Part shown: positions 5,886-6,531 of the stretch, one piece after another
Layout of the letters: every line of letters begins with the position of its first letter
Numbering within the stretch: position 1 is the stretch's first letter
Assembly (NCBI GenBank): GCA_021802185.1
Contig: JAKAAV010000136.1
Coordinates: forward strand, 1 to 6,531
Direction: 5' to 3'
DNA length: 6,531 bases
Source of the DNA: Chloroflexota bacterium
GTDB lineage: Bacteria > Chloroflexota > Limnocylindria > Limnocylindrales > CSP1-4
The notes under the pieces: model-generated
Database searches by the model: none
Seen by the model: the letters and a program-made list of their open reading frames with translations, nothing else
Told to the model about the DNA's origin: nothing
Position numbers and translations under genes: made by a program

Positions 5886-5955
5886 GACATGGTGCGAGCC
5901 ACAGATTGGGACTATAGTCCCATCACCTAGGGCGGCCTGGCCCTTGACATACCAT
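5884..5955 (+). promoter_or_regulatory. Promoter region of the secreted-protein gene, exact elements unclear
   Basis: TTGACAT, a perfect -35 hexamer plus T, occurs twice exactly 60 bases apart (5884-5890 and 5944-5950). Neither copy has a good -10 at 16-18 bases. TATAGT (5913-5918) lies inside the palindrome but 23 bases after the first TTGACA. TACCAT (5950-5955, four of six -10 bases) has no -35 of its own but lies about 35 bases downstream of the palindrome centre, a layout seen at activator-dependent promoters. The region is clearly regulatory in character, but the start point cannot be fixed by reading. Confidence 0.45.
5907..5922. promoter_or_regulatory. Perfect 16-bp palindrome resembling a DosR/DevR box
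   Basis: TGGGACTATAGTCCCA is a perfect palindrome. Its inner 14 bases GGGACTATAGTCCC fit the core of the mycobacterial DosR (DevR) consensus TTSGGGACTWWAGTCCCSAA at every position; the outer flanks match poorly. DosR is a NarL-type response regulator of the hypoxia and nitric-oxide dormancy response. The site lies about 138 bases before the start of the secreted-protein gene and 50 bases after the hydrolase stop. Seen: the palindrome. Known: the consensus. Inferred: binding by a DosR-like regulator. No such regulator gene is in the window. Confidence 0.6.
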
Positions 5956-6040
5956 TACAAGCGTGATCTGCGGGTCATCGATGGTGGAGCCATGCCGGCC
6001 GTCACTCGCGATGCGCGGCAGGACTTCCTGACAAGGCTGA

Positions 6041-6046
6041 GAGGGG
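6041..6046 (+). promoter_or_regulatory. Ribosome-binding site of the secreted-protein gene
   Basis: GAGGGG lies six bases before the GTG at 6053. An in-frame TGA at 6038-6040 rules out any earlier start, so this site settles the start codon. The leader upstream (5956-6040) shows only short, low-stability hairpins and no recognised riboswitch. Confidence 0.75.
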
Positions 6047-6052
6047 ACACCG

Positions 6053-6531
6053 GTGAAACTTCGGACGACCCTGCAGAGGGTCTCGACCCAGCGGCGGCTC
6101 GCGGCAGGCATCTCGGCGGCGATCCTGCTGGCGGGAGTGCTCAACGCGAACGTCTTCGCCGCGTCCAACAAACCGTACTCGGTGACGGTCCCGACGATCG
6201 TTGGGCCGAGCACGACGACGATCAGCGTGACGGATCAGGCGAACCAGCAGCAGCTGGGCTCGATGGAGATTCAGCTGCCCCCCGGCTTCGGGTTCATGCA
6301 GGACAGCGGTGGCAGCTACGGCACGGTGACGGATCCCGACGCAGCCCCGGGTTCGGTGCTGTTCACCCTGCTGAGCACCAATCCGGCGCTCCTTGAGATC
6401 CAGAACCTGAACCTGCAGCCCGGGCACACGGCCCAGATCAACCTGACCGGCGTCAGCATCCCGTCGGGCAGTTGCTCGATGCTGCAGTGGACGTTCACCG
6501 CGCAGCAGGCCAACCAGGGGAAGAGCGTGAA
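6053..6531 (+). CDS. Secreted or surface protein with signal peptide, N-terminal part, cut by window edge
   Basis: The 159 complete codons visible start with a Sec signal peptide: a basic N-region with Arg4, Arg9, Arg14 and Arg15, a hydrophobic core LAAGISAAILLAGVL (16-30), and a likely cleavage site VFA-AS after residue 36. The mature part is polar and rich in Thr, Ser, Gln and Asn, with alternating beta-strand patterns: KPYSVTVPTIV, QQQLGSMEIQLPPGF, LLEIQNLNLQPG, and then a Cys-containing SGSCSMLQWTFTAQQANQ. This reads like an Ig-like beta-sandwich module. From memory it resembles modules in uncharacterised surface proteins of Actinomycetota and Chloroflexota, in which TQQLGSA and AKQAN-type segments recur. 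The role is probably extracellular and structural or adhesive; this is inference. The start is GTG 6053, fixed by an upstream in-frame stop. No anchor can be seen because the C-terminus is missing. The gene follows a region with a DosR-like palindrome, so expression may respond to oxygen or stress. Confidence 0.85.
   Translation, partial: MKLRTTLQRVSTQRRLAAGISAAILLAGVLNANVFAASNKPYSVTVPTIVGPSTTTISVTDQANQQQLGSMEIQLPPGFGFMQDSGGSYGTVTDPDAAPGSVLFTLLSTNPALLEIQNLNLQPGHTAQINLTGVSIPSGSCSMLQWTFTAQQANQGKSV

Noticed and set aside
5981..6031. A 16-codon leader peptide (ATG at 5981, TGA at 6029) before the secreted-protein gene
   Set aside because: There is no ribosome-binding site, no run of regulatory codons and no attenuator structure, so chance is the simpler explanation.
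6028..6052. CTGAGA sequence recalling the TPP riboswitch
   Set aside because: Only this hexamer is present. The other conserved THI-box segments are absent, and the downstream gene is not thiamine-related.
5884..6396. Open frame of 170 codons over the start of the secreted-protein gene
   Set aside because: It is in a different frame from the signal-peptide protein, has an Arg/Asp/Gly-rich shadow composition, and would start inside the promoter region.

Overview
The window is GC-rich, dense bacterial DNA. Coding is arranged as a leftward (minus-strand) cluster followed by three rightward genes. High GC, GTG starts, an MFS_3-type exporter and a secreted Ig-like-looking protein suggest a high-GC lineage such as Actinomycetota or Chloroflexota. 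Nothing seen fixes the phylum. There are no tRNA or rRNA genes, transposases, CRISPR repeats or phage genes.

Left part (1-2163, minus strand): three closely packed genes read from right to left. They are a conserved multi-pass membrane protein of unknown function (961-2163), a DUF985/cupin_5 protein (509-964) whose ATG overlaps the preceding stop as ATGA, and a short-chain dehydrogenase/reductase (1-495) that begins 13 bases further on and is cut by the window edge. The packing indicates one operon. No shared pathway can be read from the sequence.

Centre (2164-4246): a 241-base divergent intergenic region with two inverted repeats and a plausible promoter separates that operon from a 613-residue plus-strand gene. 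This gene fuses a 12-helix MFS_3 exporter to a C-terminal cyclic-nucleotide-binding (CNB) domain that keeps its ligand-binding Glu and Arg. It looks like a transporter gated or tuned by a cyclic nucleotide.

Right part (4247-6531): a 212-base leader region contains a possible terminator, then an imperfect stem-loop that could cover the ribosome-binding site of a cytoplasmic class C beta-lactamase-like serine hydrolase (4459-5856). After it come 196 bases holding a perfect 16-bp palindrome, TGGGACTATAGTCCCA, whose core matches the DosR/DevR box of mycobacteria. A signal-peptide-bearing secreted or surface protein follows (6053 to beyond the right edge). The most interesting points are this DosR-like box, the transporter-CNB fusion and the structured leader of the hydrolase gene. 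No clearly new multi-gene system is visible.
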